From: Dactylosporangium siamense
Lineage (GTDB): Bacteria > Actinomycetota > Actinomycetes > Mycobacteriales > Micromonosporaceae
Reading direction: 5' to 3'
Assembly: GCF_016862795.1 (NCBI RefSeq)
Contig: NZ_BONQ01000059.1
Coordinates: 1-46,594, forward strand
DNA: 46,594 nucleotides
Within the stretch, counting starts at the first letter, position 1. Each line of letters begins with the position of its first letter. Positions 6,498 through 14,468 of this stretch are shown here, in pieces. The notes below the pieces were generated by a model. The model was not told where the DNA came from and ran no database searches. It saw only the letters and a program-made list of their open reading frames with translations. The position numbers and the translations under genes were made by a program.

Positions 6498-7187
6498 CTA
6501 GTCGGTAAGGCTGTCCACGATCTTCTGGGCCGTCGTGGCGTGTTTGGCGTACGCGCTGGCGAAGGCGCTGCGTTGCACGGCCTGGGCGGCGCCGGTGACG
6601 CTCATCGACTGCCAGCCGGAGACCTTCATCAGCTTCGCGTAGAACTTCGCCGACGCGAACGCCGGGTCCATCAGCTGCTCGACCGTGCCCCAGATGCTGA
6701 CCCGCTGCTGGAAGATGCCGAGCGAGTCGTAGTTGGTCCCGGTGCCCTCATGCGGCAGCTTCAGTGACGCCGGGACCTTCGGATTGGCCAGGTTCTTGAG
6801 GTACGTCTCCTGCAGCGCCGTCGCGATCGCCACGACGTACGCCCGCTCGGGCAGGCCCAGCTGCCGGCCGACCTCGATGACGATGTACGCGTTGTTGGTC
6901 GCCGCCTGGGTGAGCCCGGCGACCGGCTTCGGGACCAGCGACGCGCCGGGCGCCGAGGCCAGCTCGACCCCGCGGGCCGCGTTGGCCCGGGCGTGTGTCT
7001 CGTAGAACTTGGCCGCGTCGAAGGAGGTGTCGTCGGTGACCGCCGCCGGCTCGTTGGGGAAGATCGCCCACGAGACACCGACGCTGATCAATGAGGCGAC
7101 GAGGCTGACCGCGGCAAGCAACGCCATCCTGCTGAAATGCAGGCGACGTGCGGCAGCGCGCCTACGCCGGGGGGTGGCGCCACGCAC
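6498..7187 (-). CDS. Membrane-anchored lytic-transglycosylase-like protein
   Basis: 229-aa protein with a basic N-terminus and one hydrophobic segment (residues about 21-45), consistent with a signal anchor and an extracytoplasmic body. Residues about 90-225 match the actinobacterial lysozyme-like domain seen in cell-wall hydrolases: a helix with ATALQETYLKNL (candidate catalytic Glu), then SLGIFQQRVSIWGT, QLMDPAFASAKFY and AAQAVQRSAFASAYAKH. It likely binds or cleaves peptidoglycan; activity is unproven. GTG start at 7187 without a strong SD; the ATG at codon 21 would remove the basic tail. It lies 51 bp downstream of the M3 peptidase gene, on the same strand. Confidence 0.75.
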   Translation of the reverse strand: MRGATPRRRRAAARRLHFSRMALLAAVSLVASLISVGVSWAIFPNEPAAVTDDTSFDAAKFYETHARANAARGVELASAPGASLVPKPVAGLTQAATNNAYIVIEVGRQLGLPERAYVVAIATALQETYLKNLANPKVPASLKLPHEGTGTNYDSLGIFQQRVSIWGTVEQLMDPAFASAKFYAKLMKVSGWQSMSVTGAAQAVQRSAFASAYAKHATTAQKIVDSLTD

Positions 7188-7238
7188 CGCGACAGCTTAT
7201 GGACGCGGCGCCCCGACCGGAAGACGTCTTAACAAAAC

Positions 7239-9290
7239 CTAAGGAACGCTGATCAACCCACGTCGCTTGAGTAGTGGCTCGATCAACGGATCGCGACCGC
7301 GGAAGGCCCGATAGACCTCCATCGAGTCGGCGCTGCCGCCCTTGGCGAGCAGGCCGTCACGGAACGTGTCCCCGAGCTCCCGGCGCAGCCCGCCCTGTTC
7401 GGTGAGCCAGTCGACGGTGTCGGCGTCGAGCACCTCGCTCCAGATGTAGGAGTAGTAGCCGGCGCTGTACGCGGCGCCACTGAAGATGTGCGCGAAGTAC
7501 GCGGTCCGGTACCGCGGCGGCACGAACGGCACCGCGACGCCCGCGCGCTCCAGGGCCGCGGCCTCGAAGGCGAGGACGTCGGTGACCGCCGCCGCCTCCT
7601 CGACGGTCAGCGTGTGCCAGGCCAGGTCGAGCAGCGTCGCGGCCAGGTACTCCGTGGTCGCGAAGCCCTTGTTGAACTGCTCCGCCGCCTGGAGCCGGTC
7701 GACGATCTCCTGAGGGAGCGGCTCACCGGTCCGGTGGTGCGTGGCGTAGTTGGCCAGGACCTCCGGCCAGAGCATCCACACCTCGTTGACCTGCGACGGA
7801 TACTCGACGAAGTCGCGCGGGACCCGGGTGCCGGCGAACTTCGGGAAGTGCACCTGCGAGAAGAGGGTGTGCAGCGCGTGACCGAACTCGTGGAACAGGG
7901 TCCGGACCTCGTCGAGGGTGAGCAGCGTCGGCTCGCCGGCCGGGGCCCGGTTGACGTTGAGGTTGTTGACGACGACCGGGGCCGTGCCGAACAGCCGCGA
8001 CTGCGGGACGAGGGCGTTGGCCCAGGCACCGCCGCGCTTCGACGGGCGGGTGAAGAAGTCGCCGATGAACAGGCCGAGCGGGCCGCCGTCCCGGTCGAAG
8101 ACCTCGAAGACGCGGGCGTCGGGGTGATACGCGGGGAGGTCCGGCCGCTCCTCGAACCGGATGCCATACAGCCGGCCGGCGGCGAAGAAGACCCCGTCGC
8201 GCAGCACCCGCTCCAGTTCGAACCAGGGCCGCAGCTCCGTCTCGTCGATCGCATAGCGGTCCCGGCGGATCTGCTCGGTGTAGTACGCCCAGTCCCACGG
8301 CTCGAGGGGGAACGCCTCGCCGATCGCCTCCTGCAGGTCCTCGGCCTCGATCCGGGCGTTGGCGACCGCGGCCGGGGCCAGCTTCGCCAGCATCTCCTGG
8401 ACGGCCCCGACGCTGCGGGCGGTGTTGTCGGCGATGTTGTAGGCCGCGTGGTGCTCGAAGCCGAGCAGCCGCGCCCGCTCCGCCCGCAGGCGCACGATGC
8501 GCAGCACGGAGGCGGTGGTGTCGTGCTCGCCGCCGCTGGAGCCGCGCCCGACGGAGGCGGTGTGCAGCCGCTCCCGGACCGTCCGGTTGTGCAGCGCGGC
8601 CAGGGCCGGCTGGGCGGTCGGCAGGATCAGGTTCAGCGCATAGCCGTCGGCGAGGCCCCGGTCGCGGGCGGCGACCTCGGCCGCGGCGACCGCGTCGGCG
8701 GACAGCCCGGCCAGGTCCTCGGCGTCCTGCACGACGACGGCGCTGGCCTTCATCTCGTCGCGGACGTTGTTGCCGAACTCCGTGGCCAGGGCCGCGAGCT
8801 CGGCGTTGAGCTCCCGCAGCCGGACGTGCTCCGCCTCGGACAGCCGCGCCCCGGCGCGGACGAACTCGGTGTGATACCGCTCGAGCAGCCAGGCCGCCTC
8901 GCCGTCCAGGGCGAGGGTGTCACGCTCGGCGTACAGCTGCTCGATGCGGGCGAAGAGCCGCCGGTCGAGCATGATGGCGTCGCCGTGCGCGGACAGCAGC
9001 GGCACCACCTGCGACTCGATCTGCTGCAGGTCGGGGCTGGTGTCGGAGCTGGTGACGTTGAAGAACGCGGCCGACACGCGCTGCAGCACGCGGCCCGAGC
9101 GCTCCAGCGCCACCAGGGTGTTCTCGAAGGTCGGCGGCTCGGGCAGGGTGGCGATGGCCTCGACCTCGGCGCGTTGCTCGGCCATGCCCCGCTCGAACGC
9201 GGGCAGATAGTGCCCCGTCTCGATGCGGTCGAAGGGCGGCAACTGGTAGGGCAGGTCACTCGCGGCGAAGAACGGGTTGTCCGTAGTCAC
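7239..9290 (-). CDS. M3-family oligopeptidase (Dcp/OpdA-like)
   Basis: Cytosolic zinc oligopeptidase of 683 aa, a full-length size for the family, which degrades short peptides. The zinc site is HEFGH at residues 467-471, and Glu496 (DFVEYPSQ) is the third ligand; the spacing from first His to this Glu (29) is as in thimet oligopeptidase. The C-terminal substrate-binding motif FSGAAYSAGYYSYIWSEVLD is present. The N-terminus (DNPFFAASDLPYQLPPFDRI) is typical of peptidyl-dipeptidase Dcp/oligopeptidase A. No signal peptide. ATG start at 9290, with a 39-bp gap to the upstream small membrane protein gene. No anomalies. Confidence 0.95.
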   Translation of the reverse strand: MTTDNPFFAASDLPYQLPPFDRIETGHYLPAFERGMAEQRAEVEAIATLPEPPTFENTLVALERSGRVLQRVSAAFFNVTSSDTSPDLQQIESQVVPLLSAHGDAIMLDRRLFARIEQLYAERDTLALDGEAAWLLERYHTEFVRAGARLSEAEHVRLRELNAELAALATEFGNNVRDEMKASAVVVQDAEDLAGLSADAVAAAEVAARDRGLADGYALNLILPTAQPALAALHNRTVRERLHTASVGRGSSGGEHDTTASVLRIVRLRAERARLLGFEHHAAYNIADNTARSVGAVQEMLAKLAPAAVANARIEAEDLQEAIGEAFPLEPWDWAYYTEQIRRDRYAIDETELRPWFELERVLRDGVFFAAGRLYGIRFEERPDLPAYHPDARVFEVFDRDGGPLGLFIGDFFTRPSKRGGAWANALVPQSRLFGTAPVVVNNLNVNRAPAGEPTLLTLDEVRTLFHEFGHALHTLFSQVHFPKFAGTRVPRDFVEYPSQVNEVWMLWPEVLANYATHHRTGEPLPQEIVDRLQAAEQFNKGFATTEYLAATLLDLAWHTLTVEEAAAVTDVLAFEAAALERAGVAVPFVPPRYRTAYFAHIFSGAAYSAGYYSYIWSEVLDADTVDWLTEQGGLRRELGDTFRDGLLAKGGSADSMEVYRAFRGRDPLIEPLLKRRGLISVP

Positions 9291-9329
9291 CTACCGACTG
9301 TATCGGGACGTCCGCGCACTGGCCGCCCG

Positions 9330-9773
9330 TCAGGCCGTGACGGGTTTCCGTCGTCGCGACCGCACGAGGTGGACCAGCGGCACGGTCCAGAACACGGCCT
9401 CGACGACCAGCGCCACCCGGACGGTCCACACCATCCAGGGGGTCACGGTCGCCAGGCCCGGCACCGCCAGGGCCGGCACGACCCGCACGGTGTCGTCGTC
9501 GGGGACCGCCACCTCGCCCCACTCGCCGGCCCCCGCATACGGCGGGATCGCCGGCCAGAACGGGACGACCTCGACACCGAGGATCTCGCCGGTGAAGGTG
9601 GCGCCGAACCGCGACCAGTGGCCGGTGCATTTCGTGGACCGGGTCTCCGGGTGGCCACTGTCCATGACGTAGCAGTGCTCGATCGTCGCCCGCGACGAGT
9701 CACCCGGGGCCACGCCGGTGATGGCGAGCCCGCCCACGATCGCCAACCCGCCGATCACCAACCTGTACCACAT
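9330..9773 (-). CDS. Small two-TM membrane protein, DUF3592-like
   Basis: 147-aa protein. Start chosen at ATG 9773 (MWYRLVIGGLAIVGG), because the open frame upstream is Arg/Ser-rich and not protein-like. A hydrophobic segment sits at residues about 4-22 and another near 110-132, followed by a basic tail (RSRRRKP). The loop between contains two Cys (IEHCYVM, TKCTGH), possibly disulfide-bonded outside the cell, as in small actinobacterial membrane proteins of the DUF3592 type. Function unknown. It lies upstream of, and on the same strand as, the M3 peptidase gene. Confidence 0.6.
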   Translation of the reverse strand: MWYRLVIGGLAIVGGLAITGVAPGDSSRATIEHCYVMDSGHPETRSTKCTGHWSRFGATFTGEILGVEVVPFWPAIPPYAGAGEWGEVAVPDDDTVRVVPALAVPGLATVTPWMVWTVRVALVVEAVFWTVPLVHLVRSRRRKPVTA

Positions 9774-9849
9774 GGGCTGAAGATAACGGAGCCGGGAAAC
9801 TCTCGAGGTCCCGCGCGACCGAACCGGGGGCCGGCACCGTGAGCACCGC

Positions 9850-10068
9850 ATGACGGATCGGGACACGGCGTTCGCCGAGTACCTCGCCGCGCGGTCGGGC
9901 ACGATACGCGGCACGGCGTTCCTGCTGTGCACCGTGGTGTTCCTCGCCCAGGCGAAGGCGGACGAACGCCCGGACGGCGGGGCCAGGTCCCTGGCGGCGC
10001 TACCCCTGCCCGAGGACCGGCTCGCCGCCCTCGCGACCGACGAGCGGTTCCACATCAAGGCCTCGTGA
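9850..10068 (+). pseudogene. Possible remnant of an ECF sigma factor gene
   Basis: 72-codon ORF. Its first ~26 residues (FAEYLAARSGTIRGTAFLLC) resemble the N-terminal region 2 helix of SigE-type actinobacterial ECF sigma factors. After that the resemblance stops: the expected GD-x-x-x-AEDL segment is missing and the rest has no recognisable fold. The 3' end overlaps the VanZ-like gene on the other strand by 69 bp. I read it as a decayed or rearranged fragment; a genuine small protein cannot be excluded. Confidence 0.35.
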
Positions 10069-10530
10069 CGGCGCGAGTCGCCCGGCCCCGTAGGCCAGCC
10101 CCGCGCCCAGCGTGTTGATCAGGATGTCGTCGGTGGCGCTGACCCGGCCGAGGTCCAGCACGTACTGCAGCACCTCCACGGTGGCCGAGCCGAGCGCCGC
10201 GAGGAGCAGCACCTGCCACAGCCGCAGCCGCCAGCGCAGCGGGGCGAACGCGCCGAACGCGGCGAACACCAGCAGGTTGCCCACGATCTGGACGGTGGCG
10301 GTACCGAATCCGCCGGACAGCACACCGCCCAGGCCGGCGACGGGGTCGAGCTGGATCCGCCGGTCCGCGGACGACGGGGTCAGGATCATCCAGATCCACG
10401 GCAGCGTGCCGGACACCGAAGCCACCAGGCCGAAGGTGCGCCGGCGGTCGGGGGAGCGGCGCGCGGCGATGAGATACCAGAGGACACCCAGCGCGGAGAA
10501 CGCGGCCAGGACCATGAACCAGCGAACCAT
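10000..10530 (-). CDS. VanZ-like membrane protein
   Basis: 176-aa integral membrane protein with four to five hydrophobic helices. The arrangement is VanZ-like: a conserved helix NLLVFAAFGAFAPLRWR, then SATVEVLQYVLDLGRVSATDDILINTLGAGLAYG. The last motif (Glu/Gln followed by R-x-x-x-x-D-D-I-x-x-N) is the family hallmark. VanZ-like proteins are linked to envelope and glycopeptide stress, but the biochemical role is unclear. ATG at 10530 shares one base with the methyltransferase stop (TGATG), so the two are translationally coupled. There is no van cluster nearby, so a resistance role is not implied. Confidence 0.75.
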   Translation of the reverse strand: MVRWFMVLAAFSALGVLWYLIAARRSPDRRRTFGLVASVSGTLPWIWMILTPSSADRRIQLDPVAGLGGVLSGGFGTATVQIVGNLLVFAAFGAFAPLRWRLRLWQVLLLAALGSATVEVLQYVLDLGRVSATDDILINTLGAGLAYGAGRLAPSRGLDVEPLVGREGGEPVLGQG

Positions 10531-11420
10531 CAACGGGTTGCCCTGGCCGGCGTCCCCGCGGTCAGGCTGTCGGCGAGGACGGTGATCTCGTCGCCGGGGC
10601 AGTAGTCGAACCGGATCCGCACCTCGTCGCCGGTGAGCACCTCGACCGGCTCGCGCAGCGGCACCACCAGGTAGTTCATGGTCCAGTCGATGCTGCCGGG
10701 CGGCTCGTACAGCAGGGACAGCAGGTTCTTCGTCACCACCCGCACGGCGTTGACCAGGGCCGGGCGCTCCGCGACGAACCGCAGGTCGCCGGTGCAGTGG
10801 TGCGGCAGCGGGTCGGCGTAGAAGAACTGCTGGAACACCTGCGGCGGGGCGGCCTCGACGGTGCGCGGCTGGAGGCTCTCCGGCAGCTGGAACACCGGCG
10901 CCGGCACCGTATAGCCGAAGTAGGTGAAGTCCTGCTCGACCGGCTGGATCGCCTGCACGCACGCCTCGGGGACGAACCGTGGCAGCGGGCCGCCGATGTG
11001 GCGCAGATAGCGGCGTTTGAAGCTGTTGATGACCTCGATCTGCCGCTCGCGGAGCAGCCCCACGTGCAGCATCTCGCAGAGCACCACGTCGACCGGCTCC
11101 TCCGGCAGGTAGTCGCGGGCGTCGGCGTGCAGGACGGTGACGGCGTCGCCGACCGTGGCCCGCAACGCCGCCTGGGCGGTGGCGAAGACCCGCGGCTCCC
11201 GCTCGATCGCGGTGACGGTCCCGCCGGCCCGGGCGGCGAAGTAGGACAGGACGCCGGTCCCGCAGCCGAGGTCCAGGACCCGGGTCCCGGGCCGCACGGC
11301 GTGCGCGACCGCGTCGGCGAACGCCGACATCCGGCGGTCGTCGGACAGCAGGAGCGCCTGATACTGCAGCGGGATCACATCCGCCGGGAACCCGAGATGT
11401 TCCAGATCGAGGTGTTCCAT
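10530..11420 (-). CDS. PRMT-like SAM-dependent methyltransferase
   Basis: 296-aa class I methyltransferase. SAM motif I is VLDLGCGTGVLSYFAARAGG (about residues 48-67), with an acidic ribose ligand in TAIERE. Glu116 and Glu125 (CEMLHVGLLRE) sit nine residues apart, exactly the spacing of the double-E loop of protein arginine methyltransferases. A beta-rich C-terminal half follows (from about residue 145), as in the PRMT barrel, although the classical THW motif is not clear. Substrate may be an arginine-like guanidinium or something else. Start ATG 11420 (MEHLDLEHLGF); the frame further upstream is not protein-like. Middle gene of a PAP2-methyltransferase-VanZ unit. Confidence 0.72.
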   Translation of the reverse strand: MEHLDLEHLGFPADVIPLQYQALLLSDDRRMSAFADAVAHAVRPGTRVLDLGCGTGVLSYFAARAGGTVTAIEREPRVFATAQAALRATVGDAVTVLHADARDYLPEEPVDVVLCEMLHVGLLRERQIEVINSFKRRYLRHIGGPLPRFVPEACVQAIQPVEQDFTYFGYTVPAPVFQLPESLQPRTVEAAPPQVFQQFFYADPLPHHCTGDLRFVAERPALVNAVRVVTKNLLSLLYEPPGSIDWTMNYLVVPLREPVEVLTGDEVRIRFDYCPGDEITVLADSLTAGTPARATR

Positions 11421-11436
11421 GTGCAAAGCGTAGGCC

Positions 11437-12195
11437 CTAACGCAGGCGCAGGCCGTCCCATCCGGCATAGCCGTCGAGCCGTTGCGTCTCCCGGGCCCGC
11501 AGGACGAACCAGCAGGTCGCGGTGAGGGTCGCACCCACGATCGCGTCGATGATGTAGTGGTTCGCGGTCAGCACCACGGCCGCCACCATCAGCACGGGCA
11601 TCGCCGCGCCGAACGCCCGCAGCAGCGGACCCCGGGCCCCCTGGGCCGCCGCCAGGATCGCCAGGCCGATGAGCAGGTCCCAGCCGACGTGCAGGCTCGG
11701 CATCGCGGCGTACTGGTTGGTGAACATCGTCGGCTGCAGCACCCGGTACGCGTCGGAGGACTGCGTCACGGTGTCGGTCAGGCCGAGCCCGGCCAGCCGT
11801 GGCGGGGCCAGCGGGAACAGCGTGAAGATGACCAGCCCGATCCCGCCGGAGACCAGCATCGCGTTGCGGGTGCGGAAGTAGATCCTCGGGTTGGTGCGGG
11901 CCAGCCAGACCAGGGTGGCGACGATGACCGGCCAGTGCCCCCAGATGTAGATCCAGTTGAAGAACGTCGCGACGGCGGGGGTACCGGCGAAGGTCGACTG
12001 CAGCCACGCCTCGTGGAACAGCCCGACGGACCGTTCGAAGTCCACGACGGTCCCGGCGTTGGCCAGGGCGCGGTCCGTCGCGGCCTCCGTGGCGCCGCGG
12101 ACCCCGAAGTACGCGGCGACCGCCGCCGCGACGATGCCGACCTGCCGGCCGATGCCGACCCGCTGCAGCGCGGGTTTCTCCCAGGTGATGGTCAT
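11437..12195 (-). CDS. PAP2/Aur1-type membrane phosphatase or phosphotransferase
   Basis: Integral membrane protein with about six hydrophobic helices, and motifs of the PAP2_3 (inositolphosphotransferase Aur1/Ipt1-like) branch: AMPSLHVGWDLLIG, with the catalytic His, and TANHYIIDAIVG, with the His-Asp pair. Family members dephosphorylate lipid phosphates or transfer inositol phosphate to lipids, with the active site facing out of the cell. Start chosen at ATG 12195 (MTITWEKP), preceded by GAGG at suitable distance; ATG 12213 is an alternative. The methyltransferase gene follows after 16 bp, so the three genes down to 10000 are likely one transcript. Confidence 0.82.
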   Translation of the reverse strand: MTITWEKPALQRVGIGRQVGIVAAAVAAYFGVRGATEAATDRALANAGTVVDFERSVGLFHEAWLQSTFAGTPAVATFFNWIYIWGHWPVIVATLVWLARTNPRIYFRTRNAMLVSGGIGLVIFTLFPLAPPRLAGLGLTDTVTQSSDAYRVLQPTMFTNQYAAMPSLHVGWDLLIGLAILAAAQGARGPLLRAFGAAMPVLMVAAVVLTANHYIIDAIVGATLTATCWFVLRARETQRLDGYAGWDGLRLR

Positions 12196-12281
12196 GACGT
12201 TCAGCCTCGTCATTGCGAGGCCGCACGCCATCCAGGCGAAACACGGACCGGACCCTGAACTGTGGGGCGGGCCCGGGCCGG

Positions 12282-12301
12282 GCGATCCCCTACGGGATCG
12301 C
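12282..12301. terminator. Hairpin after the pilus locus
   Basis: GCGATCCC-CTAC-GGGATCGC: an 8-bp perfect stem with a 4-base loop, immediately after the stop of the last pilus gene. Likely transcription end or RNA 3' stabiliser for the pil operon. No T-run. Confidence 0.55.
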
Positions 12302-13857
12302 TATTTCTCCCCGATGTCCTTCAGGGGTATCGGTTTCGCGATGTTCGGCGGCGCGTTCCACTTCTGCAGCTTGCTGCCGTCGCACAGGGCGGTGGTGAGC
12401 TTGCTGACCACCGTGCTGCCCTTGAAGATGTCGTCGGGGGGCAGCTTCTTGTCGTCGAGGTTCGTCGGGCTCAGGCACCGGCCGTTGGTGTCGACGATGA
12501 TGTAGCTCGTGTCGTAGGAGTTGGGGATCTTGTAGGAGATGTCCCACTGGGTGGCCTTCACCTCCGCCGCCGTGGACAGCAGTGTCGGGCACGCCTGCAT
12601 CGTCACGAAGTGCGAGGTGCCGCCCGGCGTGAACGTCGTCAGGCAGTAGGTCTTCTTGTTCGTGCTGTCATACGTGGTGATCTGGCCGGTGATCTTCCCC
12701 TCCTCCTTCGGCGTGACCGGCACCACGAAGCGCTGGTTCCAGCCGACGCCGGTGATGACCGGTGCCTGCTTGCACGGCCACACGATGAGGAACCCGAGCG
12801 TCACGTTGAAGTTGGTCACGTCGACGCACCGGCCGAACTGCTGGAAGTTGACCAGCTGGTTGGGCGCGTCGGCGGCGCCGGCGCCCACGGTCGCGTCCGG
12901 CGCGAACGTGCGGGTGTTGTCCGCCGCTCCGCCGCACGAGGTGAGCTCCATGAACGCGCCCTTGGTGGCGCCGGCCTTCGCGTGCATGCAGAAGGCGCCG
13001 AGATCGATGCCGTTGTTCGCAGTGCTGCGGAAGTTGGAGCTGTCGTTGAGGCTCCAGCGCTGGTAGTACGGGATGAGCGGGCTGACGCCGCAGATCTGGA
13101 ACTGCAGCAGCCCGCCGGAGACCGGGTCCGCGCCCGAGTCGATGCACATGCCCTGCGGGTTCTTCGCGGTGATCGAGGAGACCAGCCGCAGCGTCAGGTC
13201 CTTCGTGTAGGCGAACGACTGCCGCGAGCTGCCGGTGTTGCACGGCTGGGTGGCGACGATCGTGCCGACCGCGGGCGAGCCGGAGCCGGCGTCCAGGCAG
13301 TACGCCCCGCCGTACAGGCGCAGCAGGCCGCCGTTGACGTTCTCGTTGGTGAACCGGAAGACGTAGGTGGCGCTCAGCGTGCGGGTCTGCCGGTCCTTGG
13401 GGTCGATCTTGTCGGTGGACTTGCCCGCCTTGTCGGTGCCCCGCGCGGTGATGACGGCGAAGGCCGGCACCGTCAGCAGCTTCGACAGCTTCGTCGCGCA
13501 CGGGATCGGCGTGCGCGTGGCGTCCTGGTATTCGACCGAGACCTCGTAGCGGCCGGGCAGGACGGAGCTCACCCCGGACACCGCGGCGCTGACCGTGCCG
13601 CGCAGCGGATCGAGGGCGGGGATGCAGACCAGGTTGGCGATGCTGCCGAGCGACCCGCGGATCCCGCCCATCACGATGTCGATGCCCGCCTGGGCGGCGT
13701 GCAGCGCCTTCGCCCGGTCGACCGTCTCCGCGGTGTCCCGCAGCTGGGTGATCACGACCGGCAGCATCAGCGTGGACAGCGACGTCCCGACCAGGGTCAG
13801 CATCATGGCGAGGGGCAGCGAGCCCCGCTCGTCCCGCAACCGCCTGAACCAGCTCAT
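12301..13857 (-). CDS. PilX/GspK-like minor pilin with ricin-type lectin region
   Basis: 518-aa protein. The N-terminus (RDERGSLPLAMMLTLVGTSLSTLMLP) is a type IV prepilin-like leader and hydrophobic helix; the Glu usual at mature position 5 is replaced by Ala, as in PilX/GspK-type tip pseudopilins. Beyond residue ~165 there are repeated Cys-containing beta-trefoil units (AYCLDAGSGSP-GT-C-Q-F; MCIDSGAD; RCVDVTNFN; RCLSPTN), with Q-x-W/F-like ends, as in ricin B-type carbohydrate-binding domains. Eighteen or so Cys suggest disulfides. It overlaps the PilW-like gene by ATGA. Likely the outermost pilin, perhaps binding polysaccharide (inference). Confidence 0.75.
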   Translation of the reverse strand: MSWFRRLRDERGSLPLAMMLTLVGTSLSTLMLPVVITQLRDTAETVDRAKALHAAQAGIDIVMGGIRGSLGSIANLVCIPALDPLRGTVSAAVSGVSSVLPGRYEVSVEYQDATRTPIPCATKLSKLLTVPAFAVITARGTDKAGKSTDKIDPKDRQTRTLSATYVFRFTNENVNGGLLRLYGGAYCLDAGSGSPAVGTIVATQPCNTGSSRQSFAYTKDLTLRLVSSITAKNPQGMCIDSGADPVSGGLLQFQICGVSPLIPYYQRWSLNDSSNFRSTANNGIDLGAFCMHAKAGATKGAFMELTSCGGAADNTRTFAPDATVGAGAADAPNQLVNFQQFGRCVDVTNFNVTLGFLIVWPCKQAPVITGVGWNQRFVVPVTPKEEGKITGQITTYDSTNKKTYCLTTFTPGGTSHFVTMQACPTLLSTAAEVKATQWDISYKIPNSYDTSYIIVDTNGRCLSPTNLDDKKLPPDDIFKGSTVVSKLTTALCDGSKLQKWNAPPNIAKPIPLKDIGEK

Positions 13858-14468
13858 GCTCGCGCCTCCGGGCAGACGTCGTCGGCCTTGGTGAGCCGGT
13901 CGGTGTTCAGCGCGGTGAACGTGATCTCGGTCTTCGCCTCGGTCTGCCCGCGACCCGGGTTGCTGGCCACCACCAGGGTGAGCTTCAGCCGCTGGAAGCC
14001 GGTGTTCGACCCCGGCTCCGGCACCAGCAGCTTGAACGAGCTCTTCTCGATGTTGAGCTCGCTGGCCAGGACGACCCAGTTGCCGGGCAGTTTCGTCGTC
14101 TGCGGCCACACCTGGCGGCGCAGCACCCTGGTGGCACGGTTCAGCTCCAGCTGCGCGCACTCCGGCTTCTCGCCCGCCGACACCTCGGTGTTGAGGTACT
14201 CCACGAACATGTTGCCGGCCGCGTCGCTGTGTTGCTCGCTGATCCCCGCCGCGTAGCGCAGGTTGCGGTCCAGCCGGATGAACGCCGTGTTGAGCTGCGA
14301 CTGGGTCATCGCGACCAGCTCGTTGTTGTTGCCGGCCTGGAACAGCTGCACCACGCCGGTGGTGAAGATGGCCATCACCGCCGACATGATGCTGGTCGTC
14401 ACGGCCATCTCGGCGAGGGTGACGCCGTCGTCGCGGCGCAGCCGCGTCATCATCATCCGCAGGTTCAT
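13854..14468 (-). CDS. PilW/GspJ-like minor pilin
   Basis: 204-aa prepilin. The short basic leader MNLRMMMTRLRRDDG ends at G|VTLAE, the prepilin peptidase site with Glu at mature position 5. A hydrophobic helix (MAVTTSIMSAVMAIFTTGVVQLF) follows. The soluble part (QSQLNTAFIRLDRNLRYAAGIS...) resembles PilW/GspJ pseudopilins, which have an R-L-x-R-x-L-R-x-A segment. Overlaps both neighbours by four bases (ATGA), so the three minor pilins are translated as a coupled block. Expected to join the PilV-like and PilX-like proteins in a tip complex. Confidence 0.8.
   Translation of the reverse strand: MNLRMMMTRLRRDDGVTLAEMAVTTSIMSAVMAIFTTGVVQLFQAGNNNELVAMTQSQLNTAFIRLDRNLRYAAGISEQHSDAAGNMFVEYLNTEVSAGEKPECAQLELNRATRVLRRQVWPQTTKLPGNWVVLASELNIEKSSFKLLVPEPGSNTGFQRLKLTLVVASNPGRGQTEAKTEITFTALNTDRLTKADDVCPEARA

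Noticed and set aside
7488-9842. 784-codon plus-strand frame
   Set aside because: Antisense of the M3 peptidase with no recognisable domain; compositionally biased to Arg/Gly/Val.
10000-10530. Glycopeptide resistance from the VanZ-like gene
   Set aside because: No vanHAX or vanRS in the window; VanZ-like proteins are widespread without resistance.
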